From Selaginella moellendorffii (lineage: Eukaryota > Streptophyta > Lycopodiopsida > Selaginellales > Selaginellaceae), in contig NW_003314267.1 of NCBI RefSeq assembly GCF_000143415.4, positions 186,001 through 250,000 on the forward strand: a stretch of 64,000 bases of DNA. Reading direction: 5' to 3'. The translations under genes and the position numbers were made by a program. Positions 9,610 through 18,196 of this stretch are shown piece by piece. Numbering within the stretch: the stretch's first letter is position 1; each line of letters begins with the position of its first letter. The notes beneath the pieces were generated by a model. The model worked only from the letters and a program-made list of their open reading frames with translations, searched no databases and had not been told where the DNA came from.

Positions 9610-9996
9610 TGTCAAGACCCCCAACAAGATCAAGACTGGAAAATGCTAAAGATAAAGAGAAAAAGCTAGTGAAAACAAAGAAGAGGCCTTAGACTGGTGT
9701 TGATTCAGATTGTGGAGAAATGGAACAAGGCTAACCTATATATACTATAGGTTGATGAAGCTCCACCACTCTTGGATCGAGGACAGCCTAAATACAGCTG
9801 AGGTCGAGGAGGCGCCACATCATCATCAGGAATGTGGCTCGAGACTCAGGAATCGGGAAGTGTCTCGAGAGTCAGGAATAGGGAAGTGTCTCGAGAGTCA
9901 GGAATAGAGAAGTGTCTCGAGAGTCAGGAATGTGGTCTGCAGGTCAGGAATCCGGCGAGAGTCAGGAATGTGGCAAGAATTGGGGGATTCCTGACA
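9610..9996 (-). repeat. 5' LTR of element B (promoter-bearing)
   Basis: TGTCA...TGACA ends. In transcription order it holds U3 with ~28-bp tandem repeats, a TATA box, the predicted start at 9713, then R/U5. Confidence 0.95.
9713..9744 (-). promoter_or_regulatory. Element B core promoter: TATA box and predicted start
   Basis: On the minus strand TATATATA occupies 9744-9737. A start ~31 nt downstream falls on the A at 9713, which is precisely the first base of the ACAATCTGAATCAA segment that pairs with the primer-binding site. Start position is inferred from spacing. Confidence 0.6.
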
Positions 9997-12146
9997 ATTA
10001 CGAGCTTGGCACCAAACGCAGTTACGCACATACCAGATAATATCACGTCGCATCTCCGGCCAATAGAAAGAACTGCATAGCTTCTCAATTATACGATGAT
10101 GTCCTATATGCCCACCTAGAACAGGAGAATCATGGTAGGCATGGAGAAACTGCGGAATAAAGATGGAAGGCACCACCAGCCATAAATGATCATCAGGATC
10201 TGTCCCCACAAAATAAAGAAGGCCATCTTCAAGACGATATTAAGAATGTAAATGCCGGAAAGGCGTGTTATCAACAAGTGATGCAGGATTCTCAAACCCA
10301 TCTTGAAGCCTTCAAATCCAGGGCTCAATCTTTTGAGCCTCGCGAACCTCATCAAGTGAAGGTAGATTTTGCTCTACACCTTGTGGACACTGAACGTCAA
10401 GTACAGCAACCGCCGACGGCACAGAATCCTCGTCTAGAAAATCCACAAATGCTGGAAAGACAGGCTCGTTAGAAACATGAGAAGAGAGTGAAGAAGGAAG
10501 AGGGGCTCTAGAAAGAGCATCAGCATCAGCCATAGAATTCCCTGGGAGGTGAACAACATCAAAATCATATATCTGAAGCTTCAAAGCCCACCGAGCCATA
10601 TGACCAACCAGGTTCTTCCGCTTTAATAACGAAGTAACAGTAGCATGGTCACCTTCAAGTAATGTCTGAGAACCATGCAGATATCCATGAAGTTTCTCAA
10701 AACCCCAGACTGCTGCTAAACACTCCTTCTCTATCATGGAGTAGTTCATCTCCGCTGGTTGCAATATACGGCTTATATATGCAATGGGATGGCACTAACC
10801 AAGTACACTCGAGCTCTCTTGCATTAACACACCTCCAAGACTAATATCAGAAGCATCCATGAGCAAAATAAAAGGTCGAGTGTAGTCAGGATATGCCAAA
10901 ACCGGAGGACTTGTCAATAACTCTTTGAGATCCCCGAACGCCCGCTCACAATTCGGAGACCAAATGAAAGATGACATTGATGACTTCAACAACGCTCGCA
11001 ATGGTGCAGTGCGATCAGAAAGATGATCCACAAAACACCCGAGATACTGCACCTTGCCCAAGAAGCACTACACATCATTCACACTTCGGAGTAGGGAACT
11101 TTAGAACAGCCATAAGTTTGTTAGGATCAACTTGCAAACCCTCACGAGAAATATGGTACCCAAGATAAGTTGTGTCCTTGGATCCAAACACGCACTTCGA
11201 CCGCTTCATCTTTAAACCAACGTTGCGTAGCCGATCCAACACTTTACAAACATCATGAATATGCTCCTCCCGTGTCCCCTTCGAGTGGATCAAGACATCA
11301 TCAATGAAGTTAGTAGTCACCTCCGGCATATCGCAAAGAACCTTGTCCATCATCCGTTGAAAAGTTGCTAGAGCATTGTTCAAACCAAGAACTCATACAA
11401 ACCAAATGGTGTACGAAAAACAGTCTTAGGAATATCTTCTTCGGCCATCGGTACTTGCCAGTACCCAGAAGCAAGATCTAGCTTGGTGAACCAACGACTT
11501 CGCCCTAGACGATCTAAGAGATCAGCAGTGTGAGGAAGAGGGTACACATCTGGGATCGTTACGTCGTTTAACGGACGATAGTCGATGTAGAAATGAATAC
11601 TCCCATCAGGCTTCGTCACAAAATGAGGTTCACATGCCCAAGGACTCCGCGACTTCCAAATAACACCCTTCTCCAACATCTCTTTGACATTTACACGTAA
11701 AATCTTGATCTCCTTTGGTGACTGACAACGAACAGGAACCTTGATTGGACGAGTATCCCCAGTTGGAATCGGATGACGTGTGGCAATCTTGGCTCCAGAT
11801 GATAGGTCAAAGTCAAAGAGATCAGGATACTCCTTCATGAGCCGGTCAACTACTGCAACACAAAAATCGTCGGAGGGACCGGAAAAGGGAAAAGCAGAAC
11901 AAGATGGAAACACAGGAGGAAATAGTGGGGGAATAAAAGTAATGGAAGCAGAGGTAGAAGTAGAAGGACGAAAAGGTACGAAAGTGAGAGGAATGGATGA
12001 AACATAAGGAAGTATGAGACAAGGGGGAGAAGCCTCAAAATCACATTTGGCATGATTGTGCTGCAACCAATCCATACCAAGAATGAGGTCAAAAACTTAA
12101 GGCAGACCTGGTTATGCGTGTGGGCAATCTCGAGCTTGAGTTGCAA
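9997..12146 (-). pseudogene. Element A pol remnant: protease region, RT, RNase H, integrase N-terminus
   Basis: Reading on the minus strand, RT begins near 12075 (RHPIPTGDTRPIKVP, FYIDYRPLNDVTIPDVYPLPH, KLDLASGYWQVPM). It shifts frame at about 11383 (ATFQRMMDKVLCDM, FIDDVLIHSK). RNase H follows in 11061-10312 (LLMDASDISLGGVLMQ, MNYSMIEKECLAAVWGFEKL). The integrase zinc finger lies at 10209-9997 (HAYHDSPVLGGHIGHHRI...CVWCQARN). The catalytic FVDD-type motif is FIDD. Multiple frameshifts and stops make this a decayed copy, clearly older than element B. Confidence 0.85.
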
Positions 12147-12439
12147 TCATTGCGGGTGGTGCCGGAGGTGTACACCACCCGGCACATGCATGTGTACGGC
12201 CATTGCCATAAAGAATGAAAACTAGTTACGCTGCATGACGCAAGTGGAGATGATAACATGTGGCAATAGGTCGAGCAATAGAAGATAAACTCGAACCTGT
12301 ATCAACCAACACAGAGAGAATAATAGGAGACCTCTTGTTATAAAGAAAGTAAACACTAGATGAACTAGTGCCAAGTGAACTCCTTGATGATAATCTCGAA
12401 AGAAAGATGGAAGGGTCACTGACTTATTCGCGCAAGGTC

Positions 12440-13377
12440 CCTCCATTACTCGCGCAACTCCTCATTTCCCGGATGCATTTCGGTGTCCAAACCTTCCATT
12501 GCAGCAGCACCAATGGGAGGTTGCTGGCGCAAAGGTCTCCACCCAGGAAATGGAGGTCGCTAATCTGGAAAATGCCGATAACGCCGATAAGTATGACCAA
12601 CTTCATCACATGCCCAGCAGAGAACATCACGGCCACGACCACGTCCTCGCCCTTAACCTTGGACTCGAGCAGCAACAACATCAACCTCCATTGGAACAGG
12701 ACCATCACCCATAGGAAGTGGAGCTGAAGGATGTGTAGCGAGAAGTGGAAGAGGCGACGTCTCATAACGTTGTGCCAAGTGAAGAGCATCGTCAAGGGTG
12801 GCGAGAGCAAGTGCATGCACAAGTCCGACAAGATCTTGAAGAAGTGCTGGCCACAACATTCCTAGCTTGATCCGCTCCGACATATGTGGCTCCGCACGAA
12901 GCAAAAGACTTCGGAAACGAACACCAAATTGCATCACTGACTCAGATGGCCCTTGGCAAAGATGATGCAATTGTTGGAAAGCATCATCACAGTCATCGGC
13001 ATGTCCAAAGGCACGTTTGAAGACATCCGGAAGAACACTCCAATCCCTGCGAGTGGCTGCTCCCAAACCGTTGTACCACTGCAATGGCGTCCCTTGACAC
13101 GTGGGAAACTCATGCAAACGTCGAGCATCATCCTAAGAATGATATGTGGCAATCACCGTAAAGTGATCAAACTAATGGTACACATCATCCCCAAGATTCC
13201 CATGAAAGAACTCCGGCCGGACGTGAAGATTGGCACCAAGAGCAGGAGGAGTTGTACCACGTGCCGTGAACGCTGCCATCAACTGAGTTTGGTTGTTCAA
13301 TTGCAAGCGCATAGCATCAAGCAATTATACCAACTATTGCTTCAGAGTCAAAGGAGGAGATTGTTGATCTGCCATGG
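12440..13377 (-). pseudogene. Element A gag remnant
   Basis: A likely start at 13375 (MADQQS) is followed by in-frame stops. The capsid-like part 13117-12653 is open (FPTCQGTPLQWYNGL, FKRAFGHADDCDDAFQQLHHL, SVMQFGVRFRSLLLRAEP). A CCHC-like knuckle (CWACDEVGHTYRRYRHF, last Cys lost) follows after a stop near 12655. Typical Gypsy gag in layout, non-functional. Confidence 0.75.
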
Positions 13378-13590
13378 AGACAAATGAAAAAGAAAGAGCA
13401 AAAGAAAAGAAATGACAAAAAGCTAGAAGGAAATGGTATATCTAGACAATGCAAAAAGCTAGATCTAAACCAAAATCCTGAAAGGAAAGAACAAAAAAAT
13501 GAAAATGGAAAAAGCTAGATCTAGACAATGCAAAAGCTAGATATAAACTGAAATCCCAAATCCAAGCACTCCCCAGGGACAATCAAAGGT
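13378..13590. other. Untranslated leader of element A
   Basis: AT-rich leader between the PBS and gag of element A; it contains three short near-repeats of 'AAAAGCTAGATCTA'. No gene. Confidence 0.5.
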
Positions 13591-13608
13591 GCCTCTCACT
13601 TCCACCAA
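13591..13608 (-). other. Putative tRNA primer-binding site of element A
   Basis: One base inside the 5' LTR the minus strand reads TGGTGGAAGTGAGAGG. Its complement ends in CCA, as a tRNA 3' end would. I cannot name the tRNA. There is no match to the element's own LTR, unlike element B. Confidence 0.5.
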
Positions 13609-13783
13609 TGTGAGTGCATGGAATATAGAAAGGGAATACAGAAATGTGCATATCAATTAGTCCAAAAACCCTAGCTTATATACAAGAGTGAGTGGTCCGG
13701 ATTAAAACCAATCCGACGGCTACCAAAATCCCACTACACTAATATTAGTATACGGCATTGTAGCCGTACACTTGGCCCTCACA
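13609..13783 (-). repeat. 5' LTR of element A
   Basis: 175 bp, TGTGAG...CTCACA; a TATATAA motif is present on the minus strand near 13677. Confidence 0.9.
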
Positions 13784-14040
13784 CTGTCAATTTATAAGCT
13801 CTCCAAATGGTAAATATATTTTATTGGTAAGTTCAAATTGCAAGCTTTCTCTTTATTCTGAAAAATATCTTTTATGGATTTCAGATAACAAAAATGAATT
13901 TTATGGTTTATGTATATTAATTCTACAAAATAATGACAATCTTGTATCAGAAAATAAAATAACAATTTGATCTATAAAAAAATATTGTGGTAGCAAATGA
14001 GATTTGGTTGCTCAAGCCATGATTTCTAGCAATTATAGAA
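13784..14040 (+). pseudogene. Bulb-type lectin domain relic, 3' part
   Basis: From 13785 the frame reads CQFISSPNGKYILLVSSNC, then KLSLYSEKYLLWISDNKNEF, then YGLCILILQNNDNLVSENK, and stops at TGA (13968) where the family usually has W. SxNGKYxLxxqxdCxLxLY and LxLQNDGNLVIxN are B-lectin hallmarks. This continues the remnant interrupted at 1531. Confidence 0.5.
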
Positions 14041-14200
14041 ACCGGGTTTAGAATGGCAGTCTGTGGCTGGGAAACGATCATCCTTATGCTCCCCCTCAAG
14101 CTAGTTCTCCTGTCAGATGGCAAGAAATCTACTGTAAGAAACTATAATCAATTTTTGAATGTCTTTGATCATTTATTAGAAAGAAAGGGAATACAACGTT

Positions 14201-15742
14201 TCAGTTGCAACTGTAACCCTCAGGTTTGTACCACTGTGAAAAATCTAAGCCTTGGTTGACCAAACTTTTTGTTGCAGGAGATATTCTGTCCAATAGCTGC
14301 AACCAAAAATTAATCAATAAACTAGAATATTTGCAACTACTCACTTTGGGATGTATTACACCGTTTGAAACTAACACTGAGCGATCAAAAACCGAAAACT
14401 CCCCACCATCCATTTTAGTTACTTTCCCTCCTGCTTCCTCAACCATCTGCAAACAATAAAGTTAAGCTATGGAGTTAATGCCAAGGCTAGAACTCCTCAC
14501 CAGGACCCCAGCTGCCATATCCCAAGGTTTCAGTCGGTATTCCCAATACGCTTCTACAATGCCGAGGGAAACATGGCACATATCAACTGCGGCAGCTCCC
14601 AGGCGACGAACACCCTGTGTACAGTATTAGTAAGACCAAAAAGAAAATTAGAAAAAGCATTACCCTGCTAACATCCGTGAAATCTTTGAAAAGCGAGATG
14701 TTTGTAGCCCATGCTTCGTCATGGTCGTATCCAAACCCGGTAACTAATAGCGACCTTTCCACCTGGTTCGAGAAGCTCTTGTAAGACACAAGAAAGGTGT
14801 CGCAGCCACACTCACTTGATCAGTGTTACTGACGGAAATGGGATTGCCTTCGCAAAAGGCTCCTCCCCCTGTAAGTTTAGCGTGACTTCAGCAAATGAAA
14901 TGATATCGCAGCTTTGCCTGAAGATGAGGTGAAAGTGCGTGTGACCCAGCAGAACGGTCCTCCCGCGAATTCCACCTACAGTCGGTCCAAATCACGCGAG
15001 TAAACATGGGAGAAAAAAAGAAAGTCGTAAGTGTTACATACCACTGTTGCAGCTGCTGGTCTTCCTTTGTAAAGGACTGCAACCGAAACAGCAAAACTGG
15101 GATATCCGTGAGCAAAATTCGTCGTTCCATCTACAAAAATTCAAGCTTTCAAGGAAAATCGAAGCGAACCATCCAACTTACCAAGAGGATCGACACACCA
15201 GAGGTAATCAGAGGATGAGTTTCCAATCACACCACCCTCTTCACCCAATATCAAGTGGTCAGGAAACCTTCGCTGGATTTCTTGAAGCACAGCAAGCTCG
15301 CATTTTTTGTCCGTGCTGGAATGAGCGTCAATCAAGGAAGAGAGAAAGAAAGACATCGAGTCGACATACTCGGTCACAAGATCCGTTGCTCCTTTGTAAT
15401 CGATTCTGCGCGGCTTGTCCAATGCATCGAGCACAACCTGGCCTCAAAAAGACAATCCATGGCTGAGAATGAGGACAATTCCCTACCGATCGACACCTGA
15501 GAGCCAAGCTTCGCTGCCGCCTCGGCACCGGCTAGAAGCTCCTCGAACGGCAGGGACCCCGATCTGGCAGCTCCAATGCGCGAATTCAAGACGCCAGTGC
15601 TGCGGCTGGCAGTGATGGCGCTGCAATGGCGCCGCGTTCCAGATCTCCCGGCGCCGCTCCTCTGCGCTGGGAGGCGCGAGGAGTGCTGCCTCGCAAAGCA
15701 TTCGCCAATGGCGCTAGCCCTAAATCGCAGAGGAGTGGCCAT
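14201..15742 (-). CDS. IMPL1: Inositol monophosphatase-like protein IMPL1, chloroplast
   Basis: Ten exons: 15742-15497, 15437-15370, 15315-15182, 15130-15042, 14975-14918, 14868-14816, 14777-14664, 14614-14501, 14446-14345, 14296-14201. They total 1,074 nt, 357 residues. The family is Mg-dependent and hydrolyses inositol phosphates. Seen: a Ser/Arg/Ala-rich N-terminus fitting a plastid transit peptide; GATDLVTDTDK; LGEEGG; WCVDPLDGTTNFAHGYPSFA (metal site DPLDGT); VTGFGYDHDEAW; RRLGAAAVDMCHVSLG; YRLKPWDMAAGV (second metal site WD); a C-terminus ending FSQWYKPEGYSCN. This matches plant IMPL1 almost end to end. The intron 14869-14917 begins with GC, a GC-AG intron. The start codon is shared with a divergent promoter facing the fucosyltransferase gene. 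Confidence 0.93.
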
Positions 15743-16235
15743 TGGACGATAGTAAAGAGCTCCTTCCCGCTGTCAAGAGAACACGTGTTATTTGCGCTAA
15801 TGGAGCAATTAGGTAGAGGGAGCGTTCAAACAATATTCCCAGGGTTTTGAGGTTTCCATTCTTCTAGATCTGGCCGGAGCAGCGAAGAGATCTCCCTAGA
15901 TCGATGGGAATCCGTCCGGCATTGAGTGAATCGTCGATCGCGAGCGGCTGAGGAGCTGATCTATCCGCCCGGCGATTCCTTCCAGGTTTTTGTCTGATCG
16001 TTTTTACGCTACATTTCGCGAGAGAGCGCTCGCTCGAGATGTTAGCGCGAATCGAAGGCATCAATTCTTCTGCTCGATGAGAAAACTTCCCGGGATTTCA
16101 AATCGGCTTGCGCGGCATAGCACTGATTCTCCAGGTTTGTGAGCTACTTCTAGAATTTCCCTCTCCTGACTAACTAGTGCCATGGCCAGACCGTAAGGAA
16201 ACTCTTACCGTGTGAGAGGAAAATCAACGATAGCA
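15743..16235. promoter_or_regulatory. Divergent intergenic region between IMPL1 and the O-fucosyltransferase
   Basis: 493 bp separate the two opposite start codons, so both promoters and 5' leaders must lie here. No clear TATA box is visible. A CACGTG-like G-box core (ACACGTG) is at 15780-15786. Confidence 0.5.
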
Positions 16236-17813
16236 ATGAAGCACATCCACGTTTTTTCTCTGGAGATGATCCAGAGGATTGCCAGTAGCACCATTTCCAT
16301 GGCGGCGGTGGTCACTTTAGCGCTGCTCCTCACGCTTCTCGCCATTGGGTATCAACCACCGGATCCAGTGTTCCAGGCCTCGAAGGTGATGGACCAAGTT
16401 GTCTCCACGCTGAGAAACGCTACGTTTGAGAAGGAGGACACGGTTCTCGTCACAGGCGAAGACATCCTAGCTCCAGTTCCTTCTCAAGCACCGGCAGAAA
16501 TCCTTGGGCCAGCGCTGGAGAAGAACTTGAGCGTCAGCGTTGGAGTTTGTGATCCCGGGACGACGTTTATCAACTGCTCCGACCCAGATGTTTTGGTCGC
16601 GATCCAGTTGGCTAACAAGAAGAAGTTCCCCGACATGGGAGTGTTCCAGTATGGAGTTCCTGTTCGAGGCTCGAAGGATTCGGCGTGCGACATAGCCTGG
16701 AGGTTCAAACCCAGGCATGAGAAGTCTTTGCGGATGTACAGGGATTACAGGGAGTACAAGCTGCTCGTCAACACATCGTGCGACTACGTTGTCGAGAAGA
16801 TTGGCGGATGGCACTCGGGAAAAAATGCTTTCTTCCAGAGGGATTTCGTCAATGACTCGATATATAACAGGTCATTCAACACATTCTGGAGCAGCAAGTA
16901 TTTATACTACTCTCGGGGTGGCGACTACTGCAAGAGCATGAACCAGTATATGTGGAGCTTTTTGTGCGCTCTAGGCGAGGCTCGGTATCTCAACAGGACA
17001 CTCGTGGTGGATCTAGAGATGTGCCTCGAGGGCAGCTACAGTCCCGATCTCAAGCCGCAGGAAGGAAAAGATTTTCGGCTTTACTTCGACTACGAGCACT
17101 TGCAGAAGAAAGCTGCTGTAGTCGAGCAGAAGCAGTTCCTAAAAAGGTGGCTGAACTGGAACAAGAAGCATCCGCAGCACCCCCTGAGCTACAGGGTGGT
17201 GGAGGATTTTAACGTCACTCCGATGCACTTACGCAGCTTTGAGAACACTATACTCTGGAGAAAATTCGAGCAGCCCGAGCCAAACAACTACTGGTATCGA
17301 GTTTGTGAAGGGGAGCCAGAGAAAGTTATCCACAGGCCGTGGGATCTCCTGTGGAAATCCAAGCGGCTGATGAACATGGTCAACTCAATCTGCGGGGAAA
17401 TGGAATGGGACTTCGATGCTGTTCACGTTGTCAGAGGAAAAAAAGCCGAGGACAAGGAGCGGTGGCCGAACTTGGACAGGGATACAATGCCGGAGGCGAT
17501 AATGGAGAAGCTAGAAAAGGAAGTAGAGGAGGGCCGGACTTTGTATATAGCCACCAACGAGAGGCTCGAAGGCTACTTCGATAAGCTGCGGGCCAAGTAC
17601 CGAGTACACTTACTCAGCGATTTTAAGAGCCTTTGGGGTCCGCACAGCCTTTGGTACAACCAAACAATGCTTCTCACAAGGAACAAGCGAGTGGAGTTCG
17701 ATGGCTACATGAGAGCGGAGGTGGACTCGGAGGTTTTTCTACGTGCAAAGAAGCGCATTGAGACGTTTGGGCATTTGACGAGCGACTGCAAAGATGGTGT
17801 CAACACTTGTTAG
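16236..17813 (+). CDS. Plant O-fucosyltransferase family protein (type II membrane)
   Basis: Single exon, 525 residues from the ATG at 16236; the open frame extends to a GTG at 16212 but ATG is preferred. A hydrophobic segment at about residues 20-40 (MAAVVTLALLLTLLAIGY) after a short basic tail suggests a Golgi type II signal anchor. The rest is the luminal domain: RYLNRTLVVDLEMCL, YWYRVCEG, RPWDLLWKSKRLMN, DAVHVVRGKKAEDKERWPNLD (nucleotide-sugar site HVVRG), RTLYIATNE, VEFDGYMRAEVD, and a Cys-rich end SDCKDGVNTC. It resembles Arabidopsis At5g50420-type proteins. The acceptor substrate is not known from sequence. Full length for the group. Confidence 0.85.
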   Translation: MKHIHVFSLEMIQRIASSTISMAAVVTLALLLTLLAIGYQPPDPVFQASKVMDQVVSTLRNATFEKEDTVLVTGEDILAPVPSQAPAEILGPALEKNLSVSVGVCDPGTTFINCSDPDVLVAIQLANKKKFPDMGVFQYGVPVRGSKDSACDIAWRFKPRHEKSLRMYRDYREYKLLVNTSCDYVVEKIGGWHSGKNAFFQRDFVNDSIYNRSFNTFWSSKYLYYSRGGDYCKSMNQYMWSFLCALGEARYLNRTLVVDLEMCLEGSYSPDLKPQEGKDFRLYFDYEHLQKKAAVVEQKQFLKRWLNWNKKHPQHPLSYRVVEDFNVTPMHLRSFENTILWRKFEQPEPNNYWYRVCEGEPEKVIHRPWDLLWKSKRLMNMVNSICGEMEWDFDAVHVVRGKKAEDKERWPNLDRDTMPEAIMEKLEKEVEEGRTLYIATNERLEGYFDKLRAKYRVHLLSDFKSLWGPHSLWYNQTMLLTRNKRVEFDGYMRAEVDSEVFLRAKKRIETFGHLTSDCKDGVNTC

Positions 17814-18118
17814 GCTCCGCTACTAAGACTACTGCGAGGTACATACTTCCCTTCTGTATTTGCGTGTATGCTTGCAGCGTGTCTTCACGTTCTTCTGCAA
17901 TGCATGTCATTTCAAGCAGTCACGTCTTGTTCATGCTAGAAAATCGGTTCGGCGGTTTTAATTCTGGACGGATGTATCTATTAATATCTTGACATCCTTC
18001 GAGGATCACTGATTGTTTTGAGGAGGATAAAGAGTTCGGAGATTCGGTGATAGTCAGACTTTCTTTGTTACCGATGAGGCGACTTGGAAGTGCAGTGAGC
18101 TCTGCGTTGTCAAACTGG

Positions 18119-18163
18119 GTAAGTGATATATCCAAGTTTTCGTTTTCGAAGTTTGTATTGCAG
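18119..18163 (+). other. 5' UTR intron of DRP4
   Basis: GTAAGT...TTGCAG, 45 bp. Its length keeps the upstream frame open whether or not it is spliced, so an N-terminally longer form starting at the ATG 18074 cannot be excluded. Confidence 0.6.
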
Positions 18164-18196
18164 GAAAGCATCTCGTCGCCAATCGCTCCCGACAGA

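Larger units (their letters stand above)
4397..9996 (-). mobile_element. Element B: full-length, young Ty3/Gypsy chromovirus
   Basis: LTRs of 387 bp (4397-4783 and 9610-9996) differ at only three positions by my count (a C/T near 4440, an A/G near 4593, and the terminal CA changed to TA at 4783). Both sides are flanked by ATTAC (4392-4396 and 9997-10001). It is transcribed on the minus strand with gag and pol in overlapping frames and a C-terminal chromodomain in pol. The gag zinc knuckle and general layout resemble the fungal/basal-plant Tcn1-like and Tf1/sushi groups more than common angiosperm chromoviruses; that placement is inference. Gag and pol are both open over their full length, so the copy may be, or recently have been, autonomous. 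Confidence 0.95.
1532..13783 (-). mobile_element. Element A: degenerate Ty3/Gypsy LTR retrotransposon carrying nested insertions
   Basis: Two 175-bp LTRs with TGTGAG...CTCACA ends bound the element: 13609-13783, and the split copy 1532-1576 plus 3234-3363. Coding is on the minus strand, so the 5' LTR is on the right. Order from the right: PBS-like site, gag with zinc knuckle, protease region, reverse transcriptase, RNase H, integrase. A polypurine tract abuts the left LTR. All frames are broken by stops and shifts. Element B (4397-9996) sits inside the integrase and a solo LTR (1577-3228) sits inside the left LTR. I find no convincing target duplication: the 5 bases outside each end are CCTAT and CTGTC. 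No chromodomain is visible after the integrase. Confidence 0.85.

Noticed and set aside
1527-13788. Target-site duplication for element A
   Set aside because: Flanking pentamers CCTAT and CTGTC do not match; only a weak CTAT/CTGT similarity.
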